25,104 nucleotides of DNA from DASQVO01 sp035640715. Its GTDB lineage: Bacteria > Actinomycetota > Actinomycetes > Streptosporangiales > Streptosporangiaceae. The stretch is taken from the NCBI GenBank assembly GCA_035640715.1, contig DASQVO010000540.1:1-25104 (forward strand). The letters run 5' to 3'. The notes under the pieces are model-generated. The model ran no database searches. It worked only from the letters and a program-made list of their open reading frames with translations, and was not told where the DNA came from. Position 1 is the first letter of the stretch; each line of letters starts with the position of its first letter. The translations under genes and the position numbers were made by a program. Positions 1-6,706 of this stretch are shown one piece after another.

Positions 1-36
1 GAGGTGGGCCCTGTGGGTGTTGCGATCCGTGCGGTC

Positions 37-299
37 CTACGGTAGAGGCAGGAGAGCCAAGGCCGTGTCGGCGATCGCGCGCAGCGAGTCGGGGCTGCTT
101 CCACCTTTGCCCAGCGCTTCGATTCCTCGCAGCACGGCCAGCAGGAGTGCGGCAAGTTGGGCGGGGTCCGTGTCCTGCTTGATGTCGCCCGCCCGCTGCG
201 CTCCGGCGATGCAGGAAGCGATCAGTTCCTGGATGGCTGCGAACGTCTGGCGGGCCGTCGCGGCGACGGCCGGGTCCTGTCTCCGGACTACCGCTGCAG
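37..299 (-). pseudogene. TetR-family regulator, C-terminal fragment
   Basis: Read leftward from about 299 to the TAG at 37-39, the frame gives a helical, Ala/Leu-rich stretch with the look of a TetR ligand-binding C-terminus (a segment like TDPAQLAALLLAVLRGIEAL, then a short tail ending ALLPLP). The N-terminal HTH half is absent: the homology stops at about 291-303, where the opposite strand abruptly becomes the end of a short-chain dehydrogenase. This is therefore a decapitated gene with no start codon or promoter of its own. The TetR assignment is by pattern recognition of the C-terminal helices only and is moderately sure. That it is a fragment is surer. Confidence 0.6.
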
Positions 300-413
300 C
301 GCATGGGCCGTCCCGAGGAGGTCGCAGCGCTGGCCGCTTTCCTTGCCGGGCCGGAGAGTTCGTTCATCACCGGCGCCGAGCACTTCATCGATGGTGGACA
401 GATCCAGGTCTGA
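288..413 (+). pseudogene. Short-chain dehydrogenase/reductase, C-terminal fragment
   Basis: The frame ending at TGA 411-413 reads PLQRMGRPEEVAALAAFLAG and then SSFITGAEHFIDGGQIQV. This is the highly typical last 40 residues of a classical SDR oxidoreductase: the R-x-G-x-PEEVA motif, the S-x-x-TG motif and the terminal DGG. The Rossmann glycine motif and the Y-x-x-x-K catalytic residues, which should lie about 100-200 residues earlier, are missing because sequence upstream of about 290 is an oppositely oriented TetR fragment. It is a non-functional remnant; the breakpoint is within a few bases of 291-303. Confidence 0.75.
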
Positions 414-486
414 CCAACGTGAGGAGGTGGCTCCCGCCACCGCGGTGAGTTTGACGGCACCGCGGAATGACGAAAGGACAAGCGGC

Positions 487-751
487 GTGCGCAGCAATAT
501 TCGAGCGATGATCGCAGACGTCGAGGTCGAGGACCTTGAGGCTACCATTCCCTTCTATCGTGAATTGGCCGGGGACGTCGAAGTCAGGCGATTCCCCTAC
601 CGTGATCTGGAGTTGGCATTGGTGGGGCCGTTTCTGCTGCAGGGCGGGCGCCGAGGTGCTGGAAGCACCGACGGAAGTACCCAACGGCACGAGGATCGTG
701 GCTCGCCACCCGGACGGCTCCGTCTTCGAGTACCTGCAGCCCCGCACATGA
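487..751 (+). pseudogene. VOC/glyoxalase-fold protein, internally deleted and frameshifted
   Basis: A GTG at 487, preceded by an AAAGGA-like ribosome site, opens a vicinal-oxygen-chelate domain (MIADVEVEDLEATIPFYREL, then DLELALVGPFLLQ). At about 642-647 the homology jumps to the +1-shifted frame and continues GAEVLEAPTEVPNGTRIVAR, then HPDGSVFEYLQPRT and a stop at 749-751. The piece that normally joins the two halves (the end of the first beta-alpha unit and the start of the second, roughly 30-40 residues) is absent. A deletion plus frameshift explains this. The two halves match the family in the right order, so this is one broken gene rather than two. Confidence 0.7.
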
Positions 752-810
752 CGAGTGCCTTGCGGTCGATGCGCACAGCTCACCGAACATTCGAATGCGA
801 GAGGCTGAAC

Positions 811-957
811 ATGATGAACACAAAACGGGCTCTGGTCCTCGGCGGCGGAGGAGTCGTCGGCACCGCCTGGATGGGCCGGGCGCGGGTCCAGATGAACTCA
901 CCCGTGTACTGGTTGGGGTCGGTCTCGACACACGTGCGATCGTCGAGCATCGGGTAG
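811..957 (+). pseudogene. Patatin-like phospholipase, N-terminal fragment
   Basis: ATG at 811 (or 814), with a GAGAGG-type ribosome site upstream, starts MNTKRALVLGGGGVVGTAWM. This is the N-terminus of a patatin-like phospholipase, whose glycine-rich GGGG loop forms the oxyanion hole. After about 873 the match ends; the remaining frame to the TAG at 955-957 is the antisense of an esterase fragment. The catalytic G-x-S-x-G serine and D-G dyad are therefore missing. The start signals are intact, so a short meaningless peptide could still be made. Confidence 0.65.
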
Positions 958-1293
958 AGCAGAACCTGAGCCCGCAGCGGAATTTCAGATCGGTCACGGG
1001 CGAGTTGGGCGAGCGCGGCGGTGAGTCCGGCGCCCGCGCTGTCGCCCGCGATGGCGATGCGGTCGGGGTCCACGCCGAGTTCGTCCGCGTTGCCGTGCAG
1101 CCATCGCAGGGCGGCGTAGCAGTCTTGCAGCGGCCCGGGGTGGGGCGTTTCGGGTGCGAGACGGTAGTCGACGGCGACGACCAGGCAGCCGAGCTCGTCA
1201 GCGAACTCGTTGATCATGGCCTGGCTCTGCTCGGGCGTGCCCGAGACGTACCCGCCCCCGTGGAGCCACAGCACCGCGGGGAGCGGCGAGGAA
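880..1293 (-). pseudogene. HSL-family (type IV) esterase/lipase core, truncated at both ends
   Basis: Leftward frame with the HGGGY oxyanion motif, then VVAVDYRLAPETPHPG, the nucleophile motif GDSAGAGL and YPMLDDRT. All are hallmarks of hormone-sensitive-lipase-like alpha/beta hydrolases. Homology starts only just before PLPAVLWLHGGG (about 1293), so the usual 60-80-residue cap region is missing. It stops at GEFIWT (about 885), before the catalytic Asp and His. Only the nucleophile of the triad remains. The earliest possible start, GTG 1272-1274, has no convincing ribosome site. The left break abuts the patatin fragment, and the right break lies next to a GC-rich hairpin repeat at 1338. Confidence 0.7.
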
Positions 1294-1337
1294 CGGCAAA
1301 ACCGCTGGTCAGCGGAGCGCAGTTCTGTTGGGCGCCC

Positions 1338-1367
1338 CCGGGGGGTCGTCCCCCTGGGCCAGCACAG
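1338..1367. repeat. GC hairpin repeat, copy A (partial element)
   Basis: CCGGGGGGTCGTCCCCCTGG followed by GCCAGCACAG. The same hairpin plus CAGCAC-like tail occurs at 4844-4870 and 20163-20190. This copy lacks the nested palindrome that precedes the hairpin in those two. It touches the stop codon of the sugar kinase and could also work as a stem-loop 3' end for that leftward transcript, although there is no T-run. Confidence 0.55.
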
Positions 1368-2258
1368 CTACAGGACCGGACGGGCGCCGACCAGGCTCAT
1401 TGCGTGGGCGGCCAGCCTGCAGCCGCTGGCAAGCGCCTCGCCAGGCGGCTTCTTGTCCAGCCATGGCGTGAGGAAGCCGGCGCAGAACGCGTCGCCCGCC
1501 CCCGTTCCGTCGATAATCCGGTCCATCGGCGGTGCCGGGACGCGCACGGGCGGGCGGCCGTTGGCGTAGAACAGCGCGCCGTCCGCACCCATCTTCACGA
1601 CCACCTGCGGATACCAGGCGGTCAGCACCCGGGCGGCCTGCTCCGGGTCGTCCCGGCCGGTCAGCACCCGCGCCTCCGCCTGGTTCACAAAGAGCAGCAT
1701 GGCGCCGTTGCTCAGCTCAAGGAACGGCTCGGCGCCTACGCGCTCAAGCGGTGCCGACGAGGCCGCGTCCACCGACACCGACATGCCGGCCCGGATGCTG
1801 TAGGAGATAGCGGCCAGCGCGGCCGGCCGCGCGCCCTCATTGAGCAGCGTGTACCCCGAAATGTGCATGTGGTTACCGGGAGCGAACAGGTCACGCGGCA
1901 GGTCATCGGGCGACAGCGCCGCGTTGGCTCCCGGATCCGAGAGCATCGTGTGCTCGCCCTTGTGAGTGACCATGACCACACAGGTTCCAGTGGGCCGTTC
2001 CGGGTCCATCACCAGCCGCGCGTCGACCCCGTACCCCATGAGTTCCATGTCGCGGTTCCGGCCGGCGATGTCGGCTCCGCGCCTGCCGACGAACGCGACG
2101 TCCGTGCCATCGACGGCTAGCCACGCCGCGATGTTCGCACCGGAACCGCCGCCGTGCATGGATACGGTGGCGGCGGTATCGCTTCCCCTGGCCAGCGGGT
2201 AGTGCGCGTGGGCGACGGCGTCTGTCATGAGATCACCGACGACAACGACGCGCGTCAT
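1368..2258 (-). CDS. PfkB-family carbohydrate kinase
   Basis: Predicted cytosolic sugar or nucleoside kinase of the ribokinase/PfkB fold, 296 residues, which transfers the ATP gamma-phosphate to a sugar hydroxyl. Visible signatures are GGGSGANIA at about 37-45 (substrate-side glycine motif), VNQAEA at about 191-196 (N-x-x-E, Mg/phosphate) and DGTGAGDAFCAGF at about 250-262, with the anion hole and catalytic Asp near 256. Length is normal. I chose the ATG at 2256-2258 because GAGGTGAG lies 6-7 bases upstream; an in-frame extension to 2309 has no ribosome site. The substrate cannot be read from the sequence. In other actinobacteria such kinases may sit beside a pseudouridine or nucleoside glycosidase, but here the downstream neighbour is only a repeat and a broken esterase, so the partner may have been lost. 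Confidence 0.85.
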   Translation of the reverse strand: MTRVVVVGDLMTDAVAHAHYPLARGSDTAATVSMHGGGSGANIAAWLAVDGTDVAFVGRRGADIAGRNRDMELMGYGVDARLVMDPERPTGTCVVMVTHKGEHTMLSDPGANAALSPDDLPRDLFAPGNHMHISGYTLLNEGARPAALAAISYSIRAGMSVSVDAASSAPLERVGAEPFLELSNGAMLLFVNQAEARVLTGRDDPEQAARVLTAWYPQVVVKMGADGALFYANGRPPVRVPAPPMDRIIDGTGAGDAFCAGFLTPWLDKKPPGEALASGCRLAAHAMSLVGARPVL

Positions 2259-2283
2259 GTCGTTCTCACCTCGTCCCGGAAGC

Positions 2284-2300
2284 ACACGGCAACCCCGTGT
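2284..2300. promoter_or_regulatory. Inverted repeat in the 5' leader of the sugar kinase gene
   Basis: ACACGG-CAACC-CCGTGT is a perfect 6-bp inverted repeat with a 5-base spacer, 25-40 bases upstream of the kinase ATG. An AT-rich patch (TTAAATAT on the minus strand, about 2320-2330) further upstream is the likely -10 area. Position and symmetry suggest an operator, but no regulator is known and a chance palindrome is possible in such GC-rich DNA. Confidence 0.3.
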
Positions 2301-2430
2301 CCCATCCAACAGTTTGTGTGATATTTAAGGTAGCCGTCACCAGCCATCACGTGCCAGCCGGGGCGGCGCGGGGATGCCCGTATCGTTATCGCTGCGTGAC
2401 AGACCGCTCGATCGCGCGCCGGCTGGCCGC

Positions 2431-3543
2431 TCAGTCAGGCAGGGTCAGCGCGCGGCCGGCGACGACGAAAGTGACCTCGTCCGACTCGGCCGCCAGGTGC
2501 TGGTTGAGCCGTCCGAGCTCATCCCGGAACATCCGCCCGGACGGCGTCTCCGGGACGATGCCCAGGCCCGTCTCGTCGCTGACGGCGACCACATAGGCGC
2601 TGGCCTGGCGCCATGCCATGCGGAGTTCCGCGATCCGTGCCTCCAGCAGCTCGGCCGCGGCGGGGGAGCCGGCCCACACCCCGCATTCATCCATCGCCGC
2701 GGCGAGCCAGGTGGTCATGCTGTCCACCAGGATGGCCCCGCGGGTCTGCCGGAGCGCTCCGGCGAGGTCCGTGCTCTCGACCGTCCGCCACCACTGCGGG
2801 CGGCGCGCGCGGTGCGCGGCGATCCGGGCGGCCCATTCAGCGTCGCCGCCATCACCAGCGCCTCCGCTGTCACGCCCGGTGGTGTCCAGGGCCGCGGGGC
2901 CGGTCGCTACGTAGGTCACCGACGGTTCGGCGGCGACCCGCATCTCCGCCTCCTCGGACTTGCCTGACCGGGCGCCGCCGAGGACGAGGACCCGGAACGG
3001 GTGCGGCCAGGGAGCCGCCGCAGTCTCCGCGTCCGGTGCCGGGACGCTGAAGCTGTCACCGTCGCGCGGGAGCACCGCGCGCCAGATCCGGCAGCGCCGG
3101 GCGAGTTCCCGCTCTGAGATCACCCGGTGATCAGCGAACAGCGCCGCCACCACGGTCGCGGAGGTCACCACGCCGTCGGCGCGCAGACGGCCGAGACCAG
3201 CCGGGTCACCGAGAAGGTCGAGAAGCGCCATGTCGTAGGGCGCCGTCCCCGGCGGCACGGCCGGTGCCGCGCCGCCGGGGACGGCGCAGAATAGCCGCGC
3301 GCCGTCGGGCGCGGTTATCTCCCACCCGCCGGGCAGGCGCGTGACCTGATGCCCGGTGGGTTCCCGCCGGGTACCGCCAGCCCATCCCGGTGTTCGGCCG
3401 CCGAGCGCCACGGTGCCGTCGACGATCACGCGGGATGGGGCGCGGCTGATCCCGGCGGACCGGGCGCGCAGGCAGGAGGCGCAGCGGCAGCCGGGCTCCG
3501 GCCAGCCAAGGACGCCCCCGCTGCCCTGTATCCGGATGTCCAT
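2431..3543 (-). CDS. cobU: Bifunctional adenosylcobinamide kinase / adenosylcobinamide-phosphate guanylyltransferase with N-terminal MBL-like domain
   Basis: Late cobalamin (B12) assembly enzyme: phosphorylates adenosylcobinamide and then transfers GMP to give AdoCbi-GDP. The 370-residue protein has a CobU domain at about 184-370, with P-loop GGARSGKS (189-196), HRARRP near 244-249 (the region of the guanylylated His), VDSMTTWL near 273-280, and SDETGLGIVPETPSGRMFRD near 322-341. Residues 1-170 resemble a metallo-beta-lactamase-like domain with the N-terminal GCRCASC cluster, but I see no H-x-H-x-D-H metal motif, so it is probably non-catalytic. The same fusion is usual in actinobacterial CobU. 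ATG 3541-3543 has GGGGAG directly upstream; the frame is open to 3702 but that extension looks non-coding. No cobalamin riboswitch was recognised in the 135-bp divergent spacer. Confidence 0.88.
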   Translation of the reverse strand: MDIRIQGSGGVLGWPEPGCRCASCLRARSAGISRAPSRVIVDGTVALGGRTPGWAGGTRREPTGHQVTRLPGGWEITAPDGARLFCAVPGGAAPAVPPGTAPYDMALLDLLGDPAGLGRLRADGVVTSATVVAALFADHRVISERELARRCRIWRAVLPRDGDSFSVPAPDAETAAAPWPHPFRVLVLGGARSGKSEEAEMRVAAEPSVTYVATGPAALDTTGRDSGGAGDGGDAEWAARIAAHRARRPQWWRTVESTDLAGALRQTRGAILVDSMTTWLAAAMDECGVWAGSPAAAELLEARIAELRMAWRQASAYVVAVSDETGLGIVPETPSGRMFRDELGRLNQHLAAESDEVTFVVAGRALTLPD

Positions 3544-3641
3544 CCATCTCCCCGCCAGCCTCGCCCCGATTATCGCAGCACCGGCCATGTGCGGCCCAGC
3601 CGAAGCGTATCTATCAGTCCTATATCGTCTGCCAGCTTTTC

Positions 3642-3671
3642 TTGCACCGCGCAAACAGACCTGACTAACTT
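3642..3671 (+). promoter_or_regulatory. Weak promoter candidate for the oxyanion ABC operon
   Basis: TTGCAC (3642-3647), an 18-base spacer and TAACTT (3666-3671) place the expected transcription start at or within a base or two of the ATG at 3679. There is no Shine-Dalgarno before that ATG, so a leaderless transcript would fit. Both hexamers are weak matches to the housekeeping consensus. Confidence 0.3.
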
Positions 3672-3678
3672 TGGAATC

Positions 3679-4734
3679 ATGCCGACCGGTTTTCGCACAC
3701 ATGCACAGATGCGCCGTTTCTGGTTCGCCGCGGCGCTGCTCCCCTGCGCCGCCCTCGCGGTCACGGCGTGCAGCAGCTCGGGGTCCTCATCGCCCATGGC
3801 CAGCTCCTCTGCCGCGGCGCCGGCGAGCTCTGCGAAGCCGTCGGGCACCGCCAACGTGGCTTACGCGGGATCACTGGCCAACCTCGACGAGAAGGTGATC
3901 GGGCCGGCCTTCACAAAGGCCGAGGGCTACGCCTATCAGGGCCGGGGCGCCGGCTCCACCGCGCTCTCGCAGGAGATCAAGGCGGGCGAGATCACGCCGG
4001 ACGTCTTCGAGAGCATCGGCGGCAAGCCCATTACCGCGCTCGAGCCGAAGTTCACAAGCTGGTATGTCCAGTTCGCCTCCAGCCCGATCGTCGTGGCCTA
4101 CAGCCCGGCCAGCAAGTACGCGAGCCAGTTCGCCGCCATCGCCAAGGGCACGAAGCCGATGTCGGACCTGTTCACGCTGATGGCGACGCCGGGATTCAAG
4201 CTGGGCCGCACCGACCCGAACCTCGACCCGCAGGGCGTCGGGTTCATCGAGATGCTCATGCTCGCGCAGAAGCAGTACAACCTGCCCTCGGACATCGTCA
4301 CCAAGATCATCGGCGGTCCGCCGTCGTCGGCGAATTCATCCGAGATCTTCGACGAGACCGCGCTCGAGCCACGTCTCCAGGCGGGCCAGCTCGACGCGTC
4401 AAGTGCGTACCTGTCGCAGGCCGTTCAGCTGCACCTGCACTACATCACGCTGCCGTCCTCGATCAACCTCGGTGATCCGGCGCTAGCTGCGCAGTACAAG
4501 ACGGTGTCGTTCAAGCTGGCCAACGGTCAGCTCCAGACCGGCAAGCCGCTGAGCGTGTGCATCACCACCATCGGCACCAAGGACCAGGCCGCCGCCGACG
4601 CCTTCGTCACCTACGTGCTGTCCCCGGCCGGGCTGGCCCTGCACAAGCAGGGCGGCTACACCCTGCTCACCCCGAAGGCGTTCGGCAACACGTCCGCCAT
4701 CCCCGCGAGCGTCAAGAGCGAGCTCGGAGGCTAG
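3679..4734 (+). CDS. ABC transporter substrate-binding lipoprotein, molybdate/tungstate-like
   Basis: Extracytoplasmic binding protein of 351 residues, anchored to the membrane outer face. A basic N-terminus and hydrophobic stretch end in the lipobox ALAVTAC (Cys31), followed by a Ser/Ala linker. The mature part begins NVAYAGSLANLDEKVIGPAF, which is the start of WtpA/ModA-like oxyanion-binding proteins, and includes DVFESIGG and FVTYVLSPAGLALHKQGGY near the C-terminus. A later ATG at 3709 would give a more classical signal peptide starting MRRFWF. Neither ATG has a good ribosome site. It is the first gene of a four-gene operon with permease, ATPase and regulator. Molybdate or tungstate is the most likely ligand; sulfate or another tetrahedral oxyanion is possible. 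Confidence 0.82.
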   Translation: MPTGFRTHAQMRRFWFAAALLPCAALAVTACSSSGSSSPMASSSAAAPASSAKPSGTANVAYAGSLANLDEKVIGPAFTKAEGYAYQGRGAGSTALSQEIKAGEITPDVFESIGGKPITALEPKFTSWYVQFASSPIVVAYSPASKYASQFAAIAKGTKPMSDLFTLMATPGFKLGRTDPNLDPQGVGFIEMLMLAQKQYNLPSDIVTKIIGGPPSSANSSEIFDETALEPRLQAGQLDASSAYLSQAVQLHLHYITLPSSINLGDPALAAQYKTVSFKLANGQLQTGKPLSVCITTIGTKDQAAADAFVTYVLSPAGLALHKQGGYTLLTPKAFGNTSAIPASVKSELGG

Positions 4735-4761
4735 GGATGTGGGGATCGGCGGGAGTCTCGT

Positions 4762-4872
4762 ACCGGCCCAGCGAGTCCGGGCCTTCAGGCCCGGCGAGTG
4801 GCCGGTGTGTCGGCGAGCAACCGGCGCGAGTAGGCGGGGGGTTCCGGGGGGTCGCCCCCCCGGGTCAGCACG
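4762..4872. repeat. Composite nested-palindrome repeat, copy B
   Basis: Outer stem ACCGGC/GCCGGT encloses inner stem CCGGGCC-TTCA-GGCCCGG. After about 30 less conserved bases come GGGGGGTTCCGGGGGGTCG and a C-run, forming a second hairpin, and then GGGTCAGCA. Copy C at 20084-20190 has the same parts in the same order. This copy fills the 138-base gap between the binding-protein stop and the first possible permease start (GTG 4873), so it could attenuate or stabilise the operon mRNA at that point. Confidence 0.75.
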
Positions 4873-4932
4873 GTGAACTGGACGGTTAACGGTACTGGGA
4901 TTGACGCCACGGCCCGGGGCGGCGCGGGGCTT

Positions 4933-5733
4933 ATGGGAGCACGCCGCCTCCGTTCGGCATCATCATTCGTGTCGCTCCTGGGCGCGGGCGTCATCTGGGT
5001 CGCCCTGCTCGGGCCGGTGATCACCCTTGTCGTGCACTTGTCACCGCATGCGATCGCCAGCGCGCTGAGCGCGCCGGGTGCGCTGAGCCCGCTTGCCGTC
5101 TCGCTGGAGTCTGGCGCGGTGACACTCGCCGTCCTTCTGCTGCTCGGCACGCCGCTGGCCTGGCTGCTGGCCCGCCAGCGGCTGCCGGCGCCGCGGGTCT
5201 GGGAAGCTGGCGTGCTTGCCATGCTGCTGCTGCCGCCGCTGGTGATCGGCCTGCTGCTCGTCTTCATGGTCGGTCCCGTGACGCCGGCCGGGGAGGTGCT
5301 CGGCGCGGTGCACCTGTCCGCCACCAACACGTTCTTCGCGCTGGTCGTCGCGCAGGTGTACGAGGCGGCTCCGTACTACGTGCTCGGCGCGCAGGCGGCG
5401 TTCAGCTCGGTGGACCCGAGAATGGAGGATCAGGCCGCGCTGCTCGGCGACCGTCCGGTGCGGGTGCTGCGGCGCGTGACGCTGCCGCTGGCGGCGCCGG
5501 GCCTTGCCATGGCGCTCGCGATCGCCTGGGCGCGGGCTATGGGCGCCTTCGGTGCCGTGATCATCATCGCCTACCATCCGTACGGGCTTCCGCTGCAGAT
5601 CTGGACCTCGCTGCAGGAGACGGGGCTTCCGTCGGCGCTGCCCTTCGCCCTGGTGCTGCTGGTGGTAGCCCTGCCCTTGCCACTGGCTGCCTACTACTGG
5701 AGTGCCCATGCTCGACGTCGACATCGAGGTTGA
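4933..5733 (+). CDS. ABC transporter permease, molybdate/tungstate type
   Basis: Integral membrane subunit, 266 residues from ATG 4933, with about six hydrophobic segments (roughly 12-36, 62-80, 92-113, 130-155, 190-214 and 237-256). The cytoplasmic EAA loop is seen near 165-190 (EDQAALLGDRPVRVLRRVTL, then PLAAPG), the ATPase contact site of BPD-type permeases. It ends in a basic tail. The frame is open back to a GTG at 4873 that lies at the edge of the intergenic repeat; I prefer 4933 because the 20 extra residues are not hydrophobic and look unlike the family, but the ribosome site there (GCGCGGGG) is poor. Its 3' end overlaps the ATPase gene by 26 bases, which implies translational coupling. 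Confidence 0.85.
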   Translation: MGARRLRSASSFVSLLGAGVIWVALLGPVITLVVHLSPHAIASALSAPGALSPLAVSLESGAVTLAVLLLLGTPLAWLLARQRLPAPRVWEAGVLAMLLLPPLVIGLLLVFMVGPVTPAGEVLGAVHLSATNTFFALVVAQVYEAAPYYVLGAQAAFSSVDPRMEDQAALLGDRPVRVLRRVTLPLAAPGLAMALAIAWARAMGAFGAVIIIAYHPYGLPLQIWTSLQETGLPSALPFALVLLVVALPLPLAAYYWSAHARRRHRG

Positions 5734-6706
5734 CCGCCGGGAGTTCACGGTGGCCGCCCGGTTCCACGTCGCACCCGGCGAGCGGCTGGCGTTTTTCGGC
5801 ATGTCCGGCGCGGGCAAGACAACGGTGCTGGAGGTCATCGCCGGCCTGCTGAGCCCGCGGCGTGGCCATGTCGCTGTCGCCGGCCGGACGCTGACCCAGA
5901 CGGGGCCGCCGTCTCACTCAGTCCCCGTGTGGCGGCGGCGAGTCGGGCTGCTGCGGCAAGAGCCGGCGCTGTTCCCGCACCTTTCCGTGCGGCAGAACCT
6001 CAGCTACGCCCGCGGCGCCGCGTCGCGTGACGCAGAACTGGCGGAGCTGGCGCAGCGGCTCGGTATCGACGGCCTGCTCGACGCGAGGCCGGCCGCGCTG
6101 TCCGGCGGGCAGGCGCACCGGGTGGCGCTCGCACGGCTGCTGCTCGCCCATTGCGAGGCGCTGCTTCTCGATGAGCCGTACACCGGGCTCGATTCCGTGT
6201 CCCGGCGCCAGCTCACCATGGTGCTCCGCGAACTCGTCGCGGCGCGCGGTATTCCGGCGGTGCTTGTCGCGCATGAGCTGGCCGAGGCCCAGGCATTCGC
6301 CGACCGGATCGCGGTGCTCGATAGGGGCACGATCATCCAGATCGCGGCGCCGCACGAGATCGTGCGGCGCCCCGCGGCGCGCCGCGTCGCCGAACTGGTC
6401 GGCTACCGCGGATTCGCGCCCGTGGCGGCTGATGGCAGCGCAGCGGTGGCTGGCGTGCATCCCGGCCGGGTCCAGGCGGGCGCTCATCCCGCCGCCGGCG
6501 TTGTACTACGCGGGACGATCGAGGCCTGGCGCCCGCTCGGGGCGGGCTGGGAGGCGGACATCGACGTCGCGGGCAGCCAGATCTACTGTCATTTCGCCGA
6601 GCAGGCCGCTGCCGAGGGTGAGCCGCTCACCTTCACGGCCATCGACGCCCCCGTTTTCGGGGCCAATGGCCAACTGCTGCCTCGTACCGAGGAGGTCCGG
6701 GCGTGA
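5708..6706 (+). CDS. ABC transporter ATP-binding protein, molybdate/tungstate type
   Basis: Cytosolic ATPase that drives the importer, 332 residues. Motifs in order are Walker A GMSGAGKTT (31-39), Q-loop RQEP (about 83-86), signature LSGGQAHR (131-138), Walker B ALLLDEP (151-157), D-loop near GLD and H-loop His in VAHEL (about 189). Residues from about 260 form an extra C-terminal beta domain (RGTIEAWRPLGAGWEADIDV) in the position of the TOBE/Mop domain of ModC, which in some homologues binds oxyanion. ATG 5708 has GGAG five bases upstream; GTG 5702 is the alternative. Its stop overlaps the next gene's start by four bases (GTGA). Confidence 0.9.
   Translation: MLDVDIEVDRREFTVAARFHVAPGERLAFFGMSGAGKTTVLEVIAGLLSPRRGHVAVAGRTLTQTGPPSHSVPVWRRRVGLLRQEPALFPHLSVRQNLSYARGAASRDAELAELAQRLGIDGLLDARPAALSGGQAHRVALARLLLAHCEALLLDEPYTGLDSVSRRQLTMVLRELVAARGIPAVLVAHELAEAQAFADRIAVLDRGTIIQIAAPHEIVRRPAARRVAELVGYRGFAPVAADGSAAVAGVHPGRVQAGAHPAAGVVLRGTIEAWRPLGAGWEADIDVAGSQIYCHFAEQAAAEGEPLTFTAIDAPVFGANGQLLPRTEEVRA

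Noticed and set aside
795..2120. Long rightward open frame of 441 codons
   Set aside because: It is antisense to the esterase fragment and the PfkB kinase, has Arg/Gly/Val-rich composition, no domain and no ribosome site. It is a product of high GC content.
3544..3678. Cobalamin riboswitch upstream of the CobU gene, or ModE-type palindrome
   Set aside because: No B12-box-like conserved segment and no convincing dyad; the 135-base spacer is short for a cobalamin riboswitch.
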